Shown piece after piece: positions 54,502 through 64,000 of a DNA stretch of 64,000 nt (positions within the stretch are counted from its first letter, which is position 1; every line of letters begins with the position of its first letter). Under the pieces are notes generated by a model. The model saw only the letters and a list, made by a program, of their open reading frames with translations, did no database searches and was not told the origin of the DNA. The stretch is from NCBI GenBank assembly GCA_944376125.1, contig CALWBQ010000050.1:1-64000 (forward strand), in the 5' to 3' direction. Position numbers and translations under genes: made by a program. The DNA comes from an uncultured Lachnospiraceae bacterium. GTDB lineage: Bacteria; Bacillota; Clostridia; Lachnospirales; Lachnospiraceae.

Positions 54502-54999
54502 TTACAGCACAATCTTCCTGGGCGTTGTGCTGCGAATGCACTGGAGCAGTTTCTCATTCGGTTCAATAATCACTTTATTTCTCTGCTGGCCTGCCTGATA
54601 AATAAACGCATATTTCTTTACATCGTTCCGCCCGGATGAACAATCGATCACCTTTACGCCAGTTCCCTCGTAGTCCTTTAATACATAGGAGTCCAGGGGG
54701 GCCATCATCAGCAGGCTGTCCTTATCACATTCCATGACTTTTTTTCTTTTGTTCCGATTCAAAATTTTATCGATTGAGAGCTGTCCGTCTATATAGAGAT
54801 ACTCGAATTCCACGTTCAGGTTCAGCATAATGAAATAGGAAGCCGCGCAGACAGCCAAAAGGACCACGATTCCGATATAAGTGGTTAAAGCCATAAAAAC
54901 AGCGGCAGCAAACAGAACGCCCAGAAGAATCTTGACTGCCAAGGCATAAGGCGGCGTCTTTCGTTTCACCAAATGTTCTACATACGCATCTTGTATCAT
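54502..54999 (-). CDS. Small conserved membrane protein, unknown function
   Basis: 165 residues. Two adjacent membrane helices (about 20-60) follow a short cytoplasmic N terminus (MIQDAYVEHLVKRKTPPY), and a soluble C-terminal half of PH-like or beta-rich character (about 65-165) carries a YLYIDGQLSIDKI stretch. Similar proteins are conserved in Lachnospiraceae (DUF6106 from memory, not checked). AAGGAG precedes the ATG. It lies between guaB and groEL with no operon link. Confidence 0.7.
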   Translation of the reverse strand: MIQDAYVEHLVKRKTPPYALAVKILLGVLFAAAVFMALTTYIGIVVLLAVCAASYFIMLNLNVEFEYLYIDGQLSIDKILNRNKRKKVMECDKDSLLMMAPLDSYVLKDYEGTGVKVIDCSSGRNDVKKYAFIYQAGQQRNKVIIEPNEKLLQCIRSTTPRKIVL

Positions 55000-55099
55000 T
55001 GTTCTCTTCTCCTTCAGAGTAATTTCCCCGCTGCAGCGTGAGCCGCACGGAGCGCTGTCATCTCACAGAAGCCATCTCTGTGAAAAACAGGCAAAACAA

Positions 55100-55134
55100 A
55101 AGGGCTCCCCTCATCTAAGATGCGGGAAGCCCTT
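55100..55134 (-). terminator. Terminator of groESL
   Basis: Minus-strand stem AAGGGCT / AGCCCTT with inner CCC/GGG and CATCT pairings, followed by TTTTGTTTTG. Confidence 0.75.
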
Positions 55135-55176
55135 GCTTCTACAGGCATTGTCCGTCTGGTCAACGTCTACGACTTA

Positions 55177-56829
<1,653 letters not shown>

Positions 56830-56857
56830 TCAATGGAGCTTCGCTCCGTCACCAAAT

Positions 56858-57142
56858 TTACTCAATCACTGCCAGAATGTCATTCTGCTTTACGATAACG
56901 TACTTCTCTTCCTCTACTTCCACATCGGTTCCTGAATATTTGGAATAGATTACCTTATCTCCCGGTTTTACCTGCATCGTGATCTCTTTGCCATCTACCA
57001 CACCGCCAGGTCCTACTGCGATTACTTCAGCCTGCTGGGGTTTCTCTTTTGCCTGTCCTGGAAGGACAATGCCGGACTTGGTAGTCTCTTCTGCAACCAA
57101 CTGTTTTAAAACAACTCTGTCAAATAATGGCACTAACTTCAT
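56858..57142 (-). CDS. groS: Co-chaperonin GroES
   Basis: 10-kDa co-chaperonin lid, 94 residues. MKLVPLFDRVVLKQ start, mobile loop ETTKSGIVLPGQAKEKPQ and the roof GPGGVVDGKE are intact. ATG 57142 has GGAGG upstream; the frame extends to 57202 without such a site. Controlled by the CIRCE-containing promoter upstream. Confidence 0.97.
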   Translation of the reverse strand: MKLVPLFDRVVLKQLVAEETTKSGIVLPGQAKEKPQQAEVIAVGPGGVVDGKEITMQVKPGDKVIYSKYSGTDVEVEEEKYVIVKQNDILAVIE

Positions 57143-57229
57143 AGTTAAAATCCTCCTTGCATCAGTCTGCTTTTTTACATATCTTGTCTGGAAATTATCC
57201 AATTTCTTTCCTTTCTGTTCACAAGTAAT

Positions 57230-57258
57230 GTTATAGCACCCATTACTAGCACTGTCAA
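57230..57258 (-). promoter_or_regulatory. Sigma-A promoter of groESL
   Basis: Minus-strand TTGACA (57253-57258), 17-base spacer, TATAAC (57230-57235). The -35 lies inside the CIRCE element. Confidence 0.85.
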
Positions 57259-57272
57259 GAGTTGAGTGCTAA
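57246..57272. promoter_or_regulatory. CIRCE element (HrcA operator)
   Basis: CTAGCACTG-N9-GAGTGCTAA, one mismatch pair from the consensus TTAGCACTC-N9-GAGTGCTAA. HrcA binding here would cover the -35 and block groESL transcription until heat shock. Confidence 0.93.
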
Positions 57273-57491
57273 TTTTATTTTTTTTTAACAATTCAGGCGG
57301 CGTCCAGTCCCCTATCTGCTTCCGTTTTTAGTATGAGCCGCACCTATTTCAGTGAATATTGGGGACGAGGACTGTGCAGCTATATTAATTTATCATAAAA
57401 TTTCCACAATTATACCTTTTCTTTTTTTTCAATCCGTATTACAATAATCCTAATAGCTGAAATCTTTATATGCAGAAAGGAGCTGTGTGAT
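57273..57491. other. Intergenic region between groESL promoter and LEA-like gene
   Basis: About 220 bases without a gene. A loose inverted pair (AGTCCCC near 57306 and GGGGAC near 57361) is present. A possible -10 (TACAAT, 57440-57445) lies about 45 bases before the LEA-like start; no clear -35. Confidence 0.4.
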
Positions 57492-58052
57492 ATGTCCAAA
57501 AACAACATGGGGAAGGTGCTGGCATTTTTGGCCGGAGCTGGCGCAGCAGCAGCCGCTATCGCTTACTTTGTCCGGTATAAGACATTCAACAAAGAGCTGG
57601 AGAAAGATTTTCACGCTTTTGAAGATGAGGAGCTGGACGATGCCGAAGAGGAAGATCCCATTGAAGATTTAAACAACCCGTCTCACCGCAATTATGTCTC
57701 CCTGTCTTCCAGCAAGGATGAATTCAAGGCCGCAGCGAGGGACGTGAAGGAATCTGTCGGCGCAGCAGCCAGCGCTGCCAAGGATGTCCTGAAAGACACC
57801 GCAGCAGTGTTAAAGGATACTGCCCATGAAGCCGCATCTGCTGCCAAGGATACCGCTCATCTGGCAGGAGCTGCCGTGAAGGATACTCTGGATTCCTGCA
57901 AAGATAAGCAAGAGTCTGTAGAAAAAATGGCGGAAGAGGCCGCCAGTGAGATCGCTGATGCCGCTGACGCAATTTCCCACCAGATCGACAAGGCAAAGAG
58001 TTCCCATGAAGACCCCAAAGAAACAACCACAGTGGAGGAAATCTCCGAGTAA
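57492..58052 (+). CDS. Membrane-anchored LEA-like/YtxH-like alanine-rich protein
   Basis: 186 residues. A short basic N terminus and one membrane helix (about 7-27, KVLAFLAGAGAAAAAIAYF) are followed by an acidic stretch (about 36-60) and a long, Ala/Lys/Asp-rich helical region (about 75-170) with repeated units of the type AAKDTA/KDTAH, like group 3 late-embryogenesis-abundant and YtxH-type stress proteins. AAAGGAG precedes the ATG. Divergent from groESL. It may stabilise membranes or proteins under stress; this is inference from composition. Confidence 0.7.
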   Translation: MSKNNMGKVLAFLAGAGAAAAAIAYFVRYKTFNKELEKDFHAFEDEELDDAEEEDPIEDLNNPSHRNYVSLSSSKDEFKAAARDVKESVGAAASAAKDVLKDTAAVLKDTAHEAASAAKDTAHLAGAAVKDTLDSCKDKQESVEKMAEEAASEIADAADAISHQIDKAKSSHEDPKETTTVEEISE

Positions 58053-58076
58053 CAGAGCGGTTTTCTCTCCATGCAC

Positions 58077-58126
58077 AAAGCCAGAGACAGCAGCACGGAA
58101 TGTGTGCCTTTGTCTCTGGCTTTTTT
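58077..58126 (+). terminator. Terminator after the LEA-like gene
   Basis: AAAGCCAGAGACA / TGTCTCTGGC stem followed by six T residues on the plus strand; also placed to act on the convergent trkH. Confidence 0.85.
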
Positions 58127-58140
58127 CTTGCTCTTCGATA

Positions 58141-59580
58141 TCAAAATTTCTTCCAGGTCTCCGGACAGAATAAAAGCAGCAGCGGGAAAAGCTCCAGGCG
58201 GCCGGCCAGCATATCAAAGACCATGACCAGCTTGGAAAACCCCGAATAGACAGAAAAGTTGGATGTCGGTCCCACTAGTTCCAACCCGGGGCCAACATTG
58301 TTGAGAGTGGTGGCCACCGCAGTAAAATTGGTGATCAGATCCAGTCCGTCAAAAGCCAGCAGAAGAACGGAGGCCGTGAAGATCAGGAAATACGTCATCA
58401 TAAACACATTGGTGGATCGAACCACCTCATGCTCGACGCTTTTTCCGTCCATTTTTATCTTTTTAATATTCTTTGGGTGAAGGTACTGTCCAATCTCCTT
58501 TTTCACCGTCTTCATAAGGATCAAAATCCTGGAAACTTTGATGCCGCCCCCCGTGCTTCCGGCACAGGCCCCGACAAACATCAGGATCACCAGGATTGTG
58601 CGGGAAATCTCCGGCCACTGATTGAAATCCGTTGTGGCATATCCTGTGGTAGTAATGATGGAAGCCACCTGGAAAGCTGCATGGCGAACTGTCTCCGCCA
58701 GACTCCCATACATATGGTAAATATTTAGAGTGATTGCCAGAACTGCGGCAGCAATAATCGCCAGATACCCTCTCACCTCTTCCATCTTAAAAGCATTTTT
58801 TGCCTTTCCAAGCAAAATGAAATAGTAAGCATTAAAATTGATGCCGAATAGGATCATAAATATCGTAATTACGATCTGGTGGTAAGGTGAAAAGCTCCCC
58901 ACACTGTCATTGCGGGTGCCAAATCCCCCGGTTCCTGCCGTTCCGAACGTAAGCGTCAGGGCGTCAAAAAGGGACATTCTTCCAGCTATCAGGAGAATCA
59001 CCTGAATCACCGTCATGCCGATATATATGGAATACAAAATCTTTGCTGTTGTCCGTACCTTAGGAACCAGCCTGCTGACAGAGGGGCCCGGGCTCTCCGC
59101 CTTCATAATATTCATCGAAAAGCCGCCAGTCATTGGCAGAAGGATCAGCAGGAATACCAGAACCCCCATGCCCCCAATCCAGTGGGTAAAACTGCGCCAG
59201 AACAGAATACTCCTGGGCAGAGATTCCACCTCCGGCAGGATACTGGCTCCTGTCGTCGTAAATCCGGATACCGTCTCAAACAGAGCGTCAATAGGATCCG
59301 GTATCGTCCCGCTGAACAGAAACGGGAGACCGCCCATCACGCTCAAAGCCACCCAGCTGAGAGCCACAGCCACGCAGCCCTCCCTGGCAAAAAACTCTCT
59401 CTTCGCCGGCTTTTTATATTTCGCAGCCGCGCCCACTATCAGGCAGAGCACGATGGCTGCTGCAAAGTCCCAGAAAGCCGACTCACCATAGATCACTGCT
59501 ACCGCCGCCGAAGGAATCATCAGCGCCCCCTCCAGCACCAGAGTCCATCCAACAATAAACCTGATCACACCGTAATTCAT
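58141..59580 (-). CDS. trkH: TrkH-family potassium transporter, membrane subunit
   Basis: 479 residues, four M1-P-M2 repeats. Selectivity-filter-type turns are visible as TGGFTTTGAS-like (VSGFTTTGASI), TAGTGGFGTRN, ITTTGYATTD and ATTLNNVGPG. It forms the K+ pore and works with the cytoplasmic TrkA/KtrA gating ring. The trkA gene stops 9 bases upstream, so the two are co-expressed. A sodium-dependent KtrB assignment is possible, but the size and TrkA partner of 450 residues favour TrkH/TrkA. Confidence 0.93.
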   Translation of the reverse strand: MNYGVIRFIVGWTLVLEGALMIPSAAVAVIYGESAFWDFAAAIVLCLIVGAAAKYKKPAKREFFAREGCVAVALSWVALSVMGGLPFLFSGTIPDPIDALFETVSGFTTTGASILPEVESLPRSILFWRSFTHWIGGMGVLVFLLILLPMTGGFSMNIMKAESPGPSVSRLVPKVRTTAKILYSIYIGMTVIQVILLIAGRMSLFDALTLTFGTAGTGGFGTRNDSVGSFSPYHQIVITIFMILFGINFNAYYFILLGKAKNAFKMEEVRGYLAIIAAAVLAITLNIYHMYGSLAETVRHAAFQVASIITTTGYATTDFNQWPEISRTILVILMFVGACAGSTGGGIKVSRILILMKTVKKEIGQYLHPKNIKKIKMDGKSVEHEVVRSTNVFMMTYFLIFTASVLLLAFDGLDLITNFTAVATTLNNVGPGLELVGPTSNFSVYSGFSKLVMVFDMLAGRLELFPLLLLFCPETWKKF

Positions 59581-59589
59581 ACCTGATAC

Positions 59590-60948
59590 CTATTTCCTGA
59601 GGATATCATTAATATCCTGAAGCCCTTTCCTTGTCGTAACGATAATCACTGTGTCTCCCACCTGTATTTTGTCGTGGCCTCTTGGAATAATGATCCTGCC
59701 GCGGTGATTGATGCAGCAGACCAGCAGATCATTTTTAAGGGGCAGATCCATCAGGGGCACATTCACCAGCGGTCCCTTTTCCCTGATGTAAAACTCCAGC
59801 GCTTCGGCTTTATTATCCAGGATCTGGTACAAAGTCTCTACATTGCTTCCAATAGAATTTTGCATAGCCCGGACATACTGGAGAATGTAATCTGCTGTTA
59901 TATATTTGGGGTAAACTACGCTCCCCAGATCCAGCTTGTCGATAATGCTGTCAAAGGCTATTCGGTTTACTTTGGTAACCAGTTTTGCCGATGACTGTTC
60001 CTTGGCAAACAGGGACAAGAAAATATTTTCTTCATCAATATTCGTCAGCGTGATAAATGCTTCCGTCGATGGCAGCCCTGACTGCAGCAGCAGTTTTTTG
60101 TCCGTACCGTCCCCATTGATAATAGACGCTTCCGGCAGAAGCTCGCTGAGCAGCTCACACCTTGCTTTATCCTTCTCCACAATCCGCACCTTGATCTTCA
60201 TATATAGCAACTGTTGGGCCAGATAAAATCCCAGCGTTCCCCCGCCTACAATCAGGGCATTTTTTACCTGGTGGGTCGCCAGGCCGATTTTCTTAAAAAA
60301 TGCTGCTGAGTTTTGAGGGGCAGCCACGATCGATATCACATCATTGTCCTGAAGCACAAAATCTCCTCGCGGAATCGCTACGCTGTTTTCCCTCTGCACC
60401 CCGCAGATCAAAACATCGCATTTAAAACGATCTGCCAGCTCTGAGACTGCCAGGCCGTTCATGTGGAACTCCGGCTTCAATTTAAATTTCAGCAGTTCTA
60501 CCCGGCCCTTGGCAAAGGTATCAATCTGGATAGCCGACGGAAATCTCAGGATTCTGGCGATCTCTGTTGCAGTAGCCAACTCCGGATTCAGGCTCATAGA
60601 GATTCCCAAGCGCTCCCGGATAAATCCGATCTCCTGGCTGTAAATTGGATTTCTCACCCGCGCTATCGTATGACACTTGCTCACTTTCTTAGCGATCAGG
60701 CAGCACAGCAGGTTCAGCTCATCTGACCCGGTAACTGCAATCAAAATATCTGCACTCCTGATCCCGGCTTCATCCTGGATCGAGATGCTGGCTCCGTTTC
60801 CAGCCAGATACATGGCATCCACATCTTCCGAAAACTCCTGAAGTTTCTGAGACTGAATGTCAATCATTACGATATCATGCTGTTCCTCGCTGAGCTGCTG
60901 GGCCAAAGTCCTCCCCACCTTGCCGCAGCCGATAATAATAATCTTCAT
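59590..60948 (-). CDS. trkA: Trk potassium uptake regulatory subunit TrkA
   Basis: 452 residues with two RCK repeats: Rossmann motifs GCGKVGRTLAQQL (residues about 7-19) and GGGTLGFYLAQQL (about 235), each followed by a TrkA_C domain (about 140-220 and 370-450). It binds nucleotides and gates TrkH. ATG 60948 has GGAGG upstream; the open frame to 61023 lacks one. trkH follows 9 bases later. Confidence 0.95.
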   Translation of the reverse strand: MKIIIIGCGKVGRTLAQQLSEEQHDIVMIDIQSQKLQEFSEDVDAMYLAGNGASISIQDEAGIRSADILIAVTGSDELNLLCCLIAKKVSKCHTIARVRNPIYSQEIGFIRERLGISMSLNPELATATEIARILRFPSAIQIDTFAKGRVELLKFKLKPEFHMNGLAVSELADRFKCDVLICGVQRENSVAIPRGDFVLQDNDVISIVAAPQNSAAFFKKIGLATHQVKNALIVGGGTLGFYLAQQLLYMKIKVRIVEKDKARCELLSELLPEASIINGDGTDKKLLLQSGLPSTEAFITLTNIDEENIFLSLFAKEQSSAKLVTKVNRIAFDSIIDKLDLGSVVYPKYITADYILQYVRAMQNSIGSNVETLYQILDNKAEALEFYIREKGPLVNVPLMDLPLKNDLLVCCINHRGRIIIPRGHDKIQVGDTVIIVTTRKGLQDINDILRK

Positions 60949-61073
60949 AAATATCCTCCGTATTAAAATTCTGCAACAATTCATGCTGATTATGTATTTA
61001 TTTTGTGAAGATTTGATACTCACTGCTATTATAGCACTTCTAGTCTATTTGAAAATAGGAAATATCCCAATAG

Positions 61074-61120
61074 CAAAAAAAGAACCGGAACGAATCTGTA
61101 TTTCAGACTCCTTCCGGTTC
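61074..61120 (-). terminator. Terminator after the discoidin-like gene
   Basis: Minus-strand GGAACCGGAA / TTCCGGTTC stem followed by seven T residues. Confidence 0.8.
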
Positions 61121-61143
61121 CTCGTTTTCCCGTATTTTTATGA

Positions 61144-61944
61144 TCAGATAGCAGACTCGGTCCCGTACACCTCGATCTGAGTCAGCGCAGGGAACGGCGA
61201 CGGATCATCGGCTTTGATCAGATTGCCCAGCTTGATCCAAGTGATCCCCTTCTTAACGATGGCAAAGCTGTGACTTTCAATGCTCTTTTCCATCTTGACA
61301 ACCTCTGTGCTGCCGTCAGAGAAGGACAAAGTCGCCTCAACCCACCAGTTGTCATGGGGAAAGTCAGCGCGGGTATACAGAACAATCGTATCAAAATCCA
61401 CTGGACGGCCAAATTCCAGGGTCATCTCCGCATCATCCTGGCGGTTAATCCCCCAGGACTCATAGGGCCAGTTCCCGTGGGACAGATTCGCCACCACGCC
61501 GTCGATAGCATTTCTCGCTGCAAAAACCGCTTCCCCTCTGGTCTCCACGTTTGCAGAAGCGTGGGGATAGCACCCCGGATCTCCGTGCTGGTCCATGGTA
61601 TTTTTGGCAAGATTCCGATAAGCAGATACCTCAAATGCCTTAGCCGGTCTCAGAGTGAGATAATGGCGCTCCCCGGTGAATGCCTTGGGATTGTAGGATG
61701 TCTTTTTCTCCTCAAAGGGGATATCAAACACAACCTCCTCTTTAGTCACATAGACCAGCGCCTCATCCATGGTATCGTCGATCCTGACGACGTAAAACCT
61801 TCCCGTCTCCGGGAACGTGCAGATGATCTGATCTCCCTCCTGGTACTCGCCCTCCCAGGCCAGAACGGTCTCGCCGTTGGCCTGAGCTTCTGCCCGGGCT
61901 TTCATATTCCCTTCACGATCTTTCACAGAAAGTGCTGCTGTCAT
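61144..61944 (-). CDS. Carbohydrate-binding (discoidin/F5-8C-like) protein, non-secreted
   Basis: 266 residues without signal peptide. The N-terminal 90 residues form a beta-rich domain, and the C-terminal part (about 115-265) resembles a discoidin/galactose-binding jelly roll: NAIDGVVANLSHGNWPYESWGINR, FGRPVDFDTIVLYTRADFPHDNWW and a final WIKLGNLI...QIEVYGTE. The predicted function is sugar binding. It has its own promoter (62023-62051), lies downstream of the GH88 gene, and probably works with it in the cytoplasm or as a modifier of GH88-type substrates (inference). GGAGGG precedes the ATG. Confidence 0.75.
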   Translation of the reverse strand: MTAALSVKDREGNMKARAEAQANGETVLAWEGEYQEGDQIICTFPETGRFYVVRIDDTMDEALVYVTKEEVVFDIPFEEKKTSYNPKAFTGERHYLTLRPAKAFEVSAYRNLAKNTMDQHGDPGCYPHASANVETRGEAVFAARNAIDGVVANLSHGNWPYESWGINRQDDAEMTLEFGRPVDFDTIVLYTRADFPHDNWWVEATLSFSDGSTEVVKMEKSIESHSFAIVKKGITWIKLGNLIKADDPSPFPALTQIEVYGTESAI

Positions 61945-62022
61945 ATTAACTTCCCTCCTGAATCTGATTTGCCGCAGCAGCCGCTATGCAGGGGCATAAC
62001 CAGGCTTCTGCAGTTTACCTCC

Positions 62023-62051
62023 ATTGTACACGAAATAAGGGAGGGTGAAAA
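62023..62051 (-). promoter_or_regulatory. Possible promoter of the discoidin-like gene
   Basis: Minus-strand TTTTCA, 17-base spacer, TACAAT preceded by TG (extended -10). About 80 bases before the start codon. Confidence 0.45.
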
Positions 62052-62084
62052 GATACGATTTTCTTATTTATTGTCAAATTTTCA

Positions 62085-63269
62085 TCACCAGTAGGCTTCC
62101 CAGTTCTGATGCAGACGCGTCAGAGCCTCCATATAAAAATAGTCTCCCCAGATATTGCACTCATCTACGCCGTAATGGTTGCAGGTATTGTAGGGGGAAT
62201 GGTTGGAATAGGTGCTGTGGAGAACCTGTCCGTTGGAGACAGCCGGATCCTTCACCGCATAGTTATCCACCACTGCTTTCAGAATCTTTCTGGCAATGGC
62301 AGTATAATACGCTGCGTCCTCTTTTTCCATGTATTTGGCCATCTCCAGCATCCCGCAGACTGCGATAGACGCTGAAGAAGAATCCCTCGGCTGGTCCTCG
62401 TCCCCATCGCCAAACTCCAGATCCCAGTAGGGAACCAGGTCATCTGGAAGATGCTCCAGAAAGTAGCGGGTGACCCCTTTAAACAGCTCAATGTATTCCG
62501 TCCTCTGGGTGTACCTGTACCCCACCGCTGTCCCGTAGATGCCCCATGCCTGTCCTCTGGCCCAGGCGGAGCCATCCCGGTACCCCTGACAGGTGGCCCC
62601 GTGATCCGGCTCCCCTGTTTCCATATGAAAGAAAAAGGTATGCCATGTAGAATAGTCCTCCCGGATCACATTTGCCAGGGCCGTGTGAATATGTTTCTCC
62701 GCTATGTCCCGGTACTTTCCATCCCCGGTTTCCTGGGATGCCCAGTAGAGCAGAGGAAGGTTCAGCAGGCAGTCGATGATCAGGCGGTAATTTTCCGGCT
62801 CATCCATCGGCCCCCACGCCTGGATAAAATTCCCCACAGGGTGAAACCGGGTAATCAGCTGATCAGCCGCCTTGATGGCCGCCTTTCTTCCGATCTCACT
62901 CCCAGTCAGCTTATAGCCGGCCACACAGGATGGGGAATACAGAAATCCCATGTCATGGTGGTCTACATCAATCTTGCGTTCGATTCGGTCCAGAAAGCTC
63001 TTCATCTGAATCTCACCGGCTGCGCGGAAAGCCTCGTCATGGCTGTATTCGTAGGCCAGCCATATCTCCCCGGTCCAGAAACCGGTGGTCCAGTCTACAT
63101 TCTCCGTAGGCTGATATACATTATTTTCACTGTAGGCTTTCTGGAATTTTTCCGTAAATTCCGGCAGATTTCTCCTTACCTGCTCCACAGCAAATCCCAG
63201 GGCCTGCTCCGTCTCGCACCCGGAGATCTCCGGGCGTTTTTTCAATTCTTCCAGCTTGATATAGCTCAT
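62085..63269 (-). CDS. Unsaturated glucuronyl hydrolase, GH88
   Basis: 394 residues, (alpha/alpha)6 barrel, no signal peptide. Motifs NVDWTTGFWTGEIWLAYEYS, DHHDMGFLYSPS (103-114), IIDCLLNLPLLYWAS (Asp166 probably the general acid/base) and RGQAWGIYGTAVGYRYT match GH88. Family members remove the unsaturated glucuronic acid from glycosaminoglycan disaccharides (heparin, chondroitin, hyaluronan) or similar products of polysaccharide lyases. AGGAG precedes the ATG. It starts 26 bases after the upstream CUT1 permease, forming an import-and-cleave pair. Confidence 0.94.
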   Translation of the reverse strand: MSYIKLEELKKRPEISGCETEQALGFAVEQVRRNLPEFTEKFQKAYSENNVYQPTENVDWTTGFWTGEIWLAYEYSHDEAFRAAGEIQMKSFLDRIERKIDVDHHDMGFLYSPSCVAGYKLTGSEIGRKAAIKAADQLITRFHPVGNFIQAWGPMDEPENYRLIIDCLLNLPLLYWASQETGDGKYRDIAEKHIHTALANVIREDYSTWHTFFFHMETGEPDHGATCQGYRDGSAWARGQAWGIYGTAVGYRYTQRTEYIELFKGVTRYFLEHLPDDLVPYWDLEFGDGDEDQPRDSSSASIAVCGMLEMAKYMEKEDAAYYTAIARKILKAVVDNYAVKDPAVSNGQVLHSTYSNHSPYNTCNHYGVDECNIWGDYFYMEALTRLHQNWEAYW

Positions 63270-63295
63270 CTTTTCTCCTCGATTGACTTTTGTTA

Positions 63296-64000
63296 TTAAC
63301 CTTTGACACCTGTGGCGGCGATGCCTTCTACAAAATATTTTTGCAGAGACAGGAACACGATCAGCACCGGAAGCAGGGACAGCACTGAAGCTGCCATTAT
63401 CAGACCATACTCAGAAGAGTTCTGGCCGATAAACATGCGCAGACCGATCTGAAGAGTCTTTTTGGACTCTGTCTTCAGGTAGATCAGAGGTCCAAGGAAG
63501 TCGTTCCACGTATTCACAAACGTAAAGATTGTCAGGGTGGACAGGGCCGGCTTGGACAGCGGCAGCATGATCCGGCCATAGATCTGGTACTCGCTCATGC
63601 CGTCGATTCTGGCCGCCTCACACAGTTCATCGGGAATTCCCTGATAAAACTGGCGCATCATAAATACTCCGAAAGCGGAGAATGCCTGGAGGCAGATAAT
63701 TGCCAAGTGCGTGTCATTCAGGCCAAAGGAGCGCATCATCATAAACTGGGGAACCATGTATACCTGCCACGGAACCGCGATAGTCGCTACATAGGCGAGA
63801 AACAGGGTGTTCTTATGTCGGAAATTCAGCTTGGCAAAGGCGTATGCCGCAAAGCTGCTTGTAAAAAGCTGAAGCAGCGTAACAATGATGGTCAGCTTAG
63901 CTGTGTTGAGCACAAATTTGGCCAGCGGGATCTTGGTCCAGATCTTCACATAGTTGGACCACTGAGGATTTTCAGGGATCCACTGAATCGGCACAATAAA
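63296..64000 (-). CDS. CUT1 ABC sugar permease (MalG type), 5' end beyond window
   Basis: About 235 residues visible; the N-terminal first membrane helix lies past the right edge. EAA loop ELCEAARIDGMSEYQIYGRIM and the C terminus GIAATGVKG are typical. It is the last permease of a second CUT1 importer and is followed 26 bases later by the GH88 gene. An in-frame GTG near 63994 is not a credible start since the family needs about 40 more residues. Confidence 0.9.
   Translation of the reverse strand, partial: FIVPIQWIPENPQWSNYVKIWTKIPLAKFVLNTAKLTIIVTLLQLFTSSFAAYAFAKLNFRHKNTLFLAYVATIAVPWQVYMVPQFMMMRSFGLNDTHLAIICLQAFSAFGVFMMRQFYQGIPDELCEAARIDGMSEYQIYGRIMLPLSKPALSTLTIFTFVNTWNDFLGPLIYLKTESKKTLQIGLRMFIGQNSSEYGLIMAASVLSLLPVLIVFLSLQKYFVEGIAATGVKG

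Overview
The window reads as chromosomal DNA of a Gram-positive anaerobe of the Lachnospiraceae / Clostridium cluster XIVa type. Evidence: strong Shine-Dalgarno sequences throughout, GTG starts, sigma-A promoters, a Cheo-type LexA box at recA, a CIRCE element at groESL, clostridial gene sets (HemZ, a giant 2-hydroxyacyl-CoA dehydratase activase, RNase Y, a SpoIIM-like protein, a YerC/TrpR-like protein), and gut-type uronic-acid sugar utilisation (GH105, GH88, CUT1 ABC transporters). The genus cannot be fixed from the sequence. Most genes lie on the minus strand and most of the DNA is housekeeping. I see no prophage, transposase, CRISPR array or rRNA.

Layout. 0-8 kb: a minus-strand operon relA - MBL hydrolase - hemZ - hisS - aspS, from a clear promoter near 8.0 kb to a terminator near 90. 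8-15.6 kb: an MBL protein, then lacI-apt (overlapping ATGA), then a carbohydrate locus (two CUT1 permeases, a lipoprotein binding protein, and a divergent GH105 hydrolase) with repeated LacI-type operators. 15.6-22.3 kb: xerD-like recombinase, SpoIIM-like protein, nudF, proC, rny, recX-recA. A promoter-driven structured RNA candidate sits just upstream of recA. 22.7-29 kb: intracellular subtilisin, tRNA-Val, lysA, pyk, a pseudo-rhomboid/zinc-cluster protein and corA. 29-33.4 kb: the 1463-residue dehydratase activase. 33.5-41.1 kb: alr, M20 amidohydrolase, 4HB-HAMP protein, recJ, Gfo/Idh oxidoreductase, glyA. 41.3-47 kb: tRNA-Arg, a beta-lactamase-fold protein, YerC-like regulator, HAD phosphatase, aconitase-family hydratase, orphan binding lipoprotein. 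47-51.4 kb: a two-component system with an FtsX-type ABC exporter. 51.5-57.3 kb: sugar isomerase, PPC protein, guaB, a small membrane protein and groESL under CIRCE. 57.5-61 kb: an LEA-like membrane protein and the Trk potassium system. 61-64 kb: a second uronide locus (discoidin-like protein, GH88, CUT1 permease) running off the right end.

How it fits together. Two loci import unsaturated uronide oligosaccharides (rhamnogalacturonan-type by GH105, glycosaminoglycan-type by GH88) and hydrolyse them in the cytoplasm. Neither locus carries its own ATPase, which suggests a shared MsmX-like ATPase elsewhere. The B. subtilis order recJ-apt-relA-hisS-aspS is partly kept (apt near relA; relA with hisS-aspS), but recJ lies 28 kb away and the sugar locus occupies the place beside apt. 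No clearly new defence or mobile system was found. The points most worth checking are the RNA candidate upstream of recA, the operator set around the LacI gene, the divergent XerD, the pseudo-rhomboid/zinc protein and the membrane HAMP protein without an output domain.
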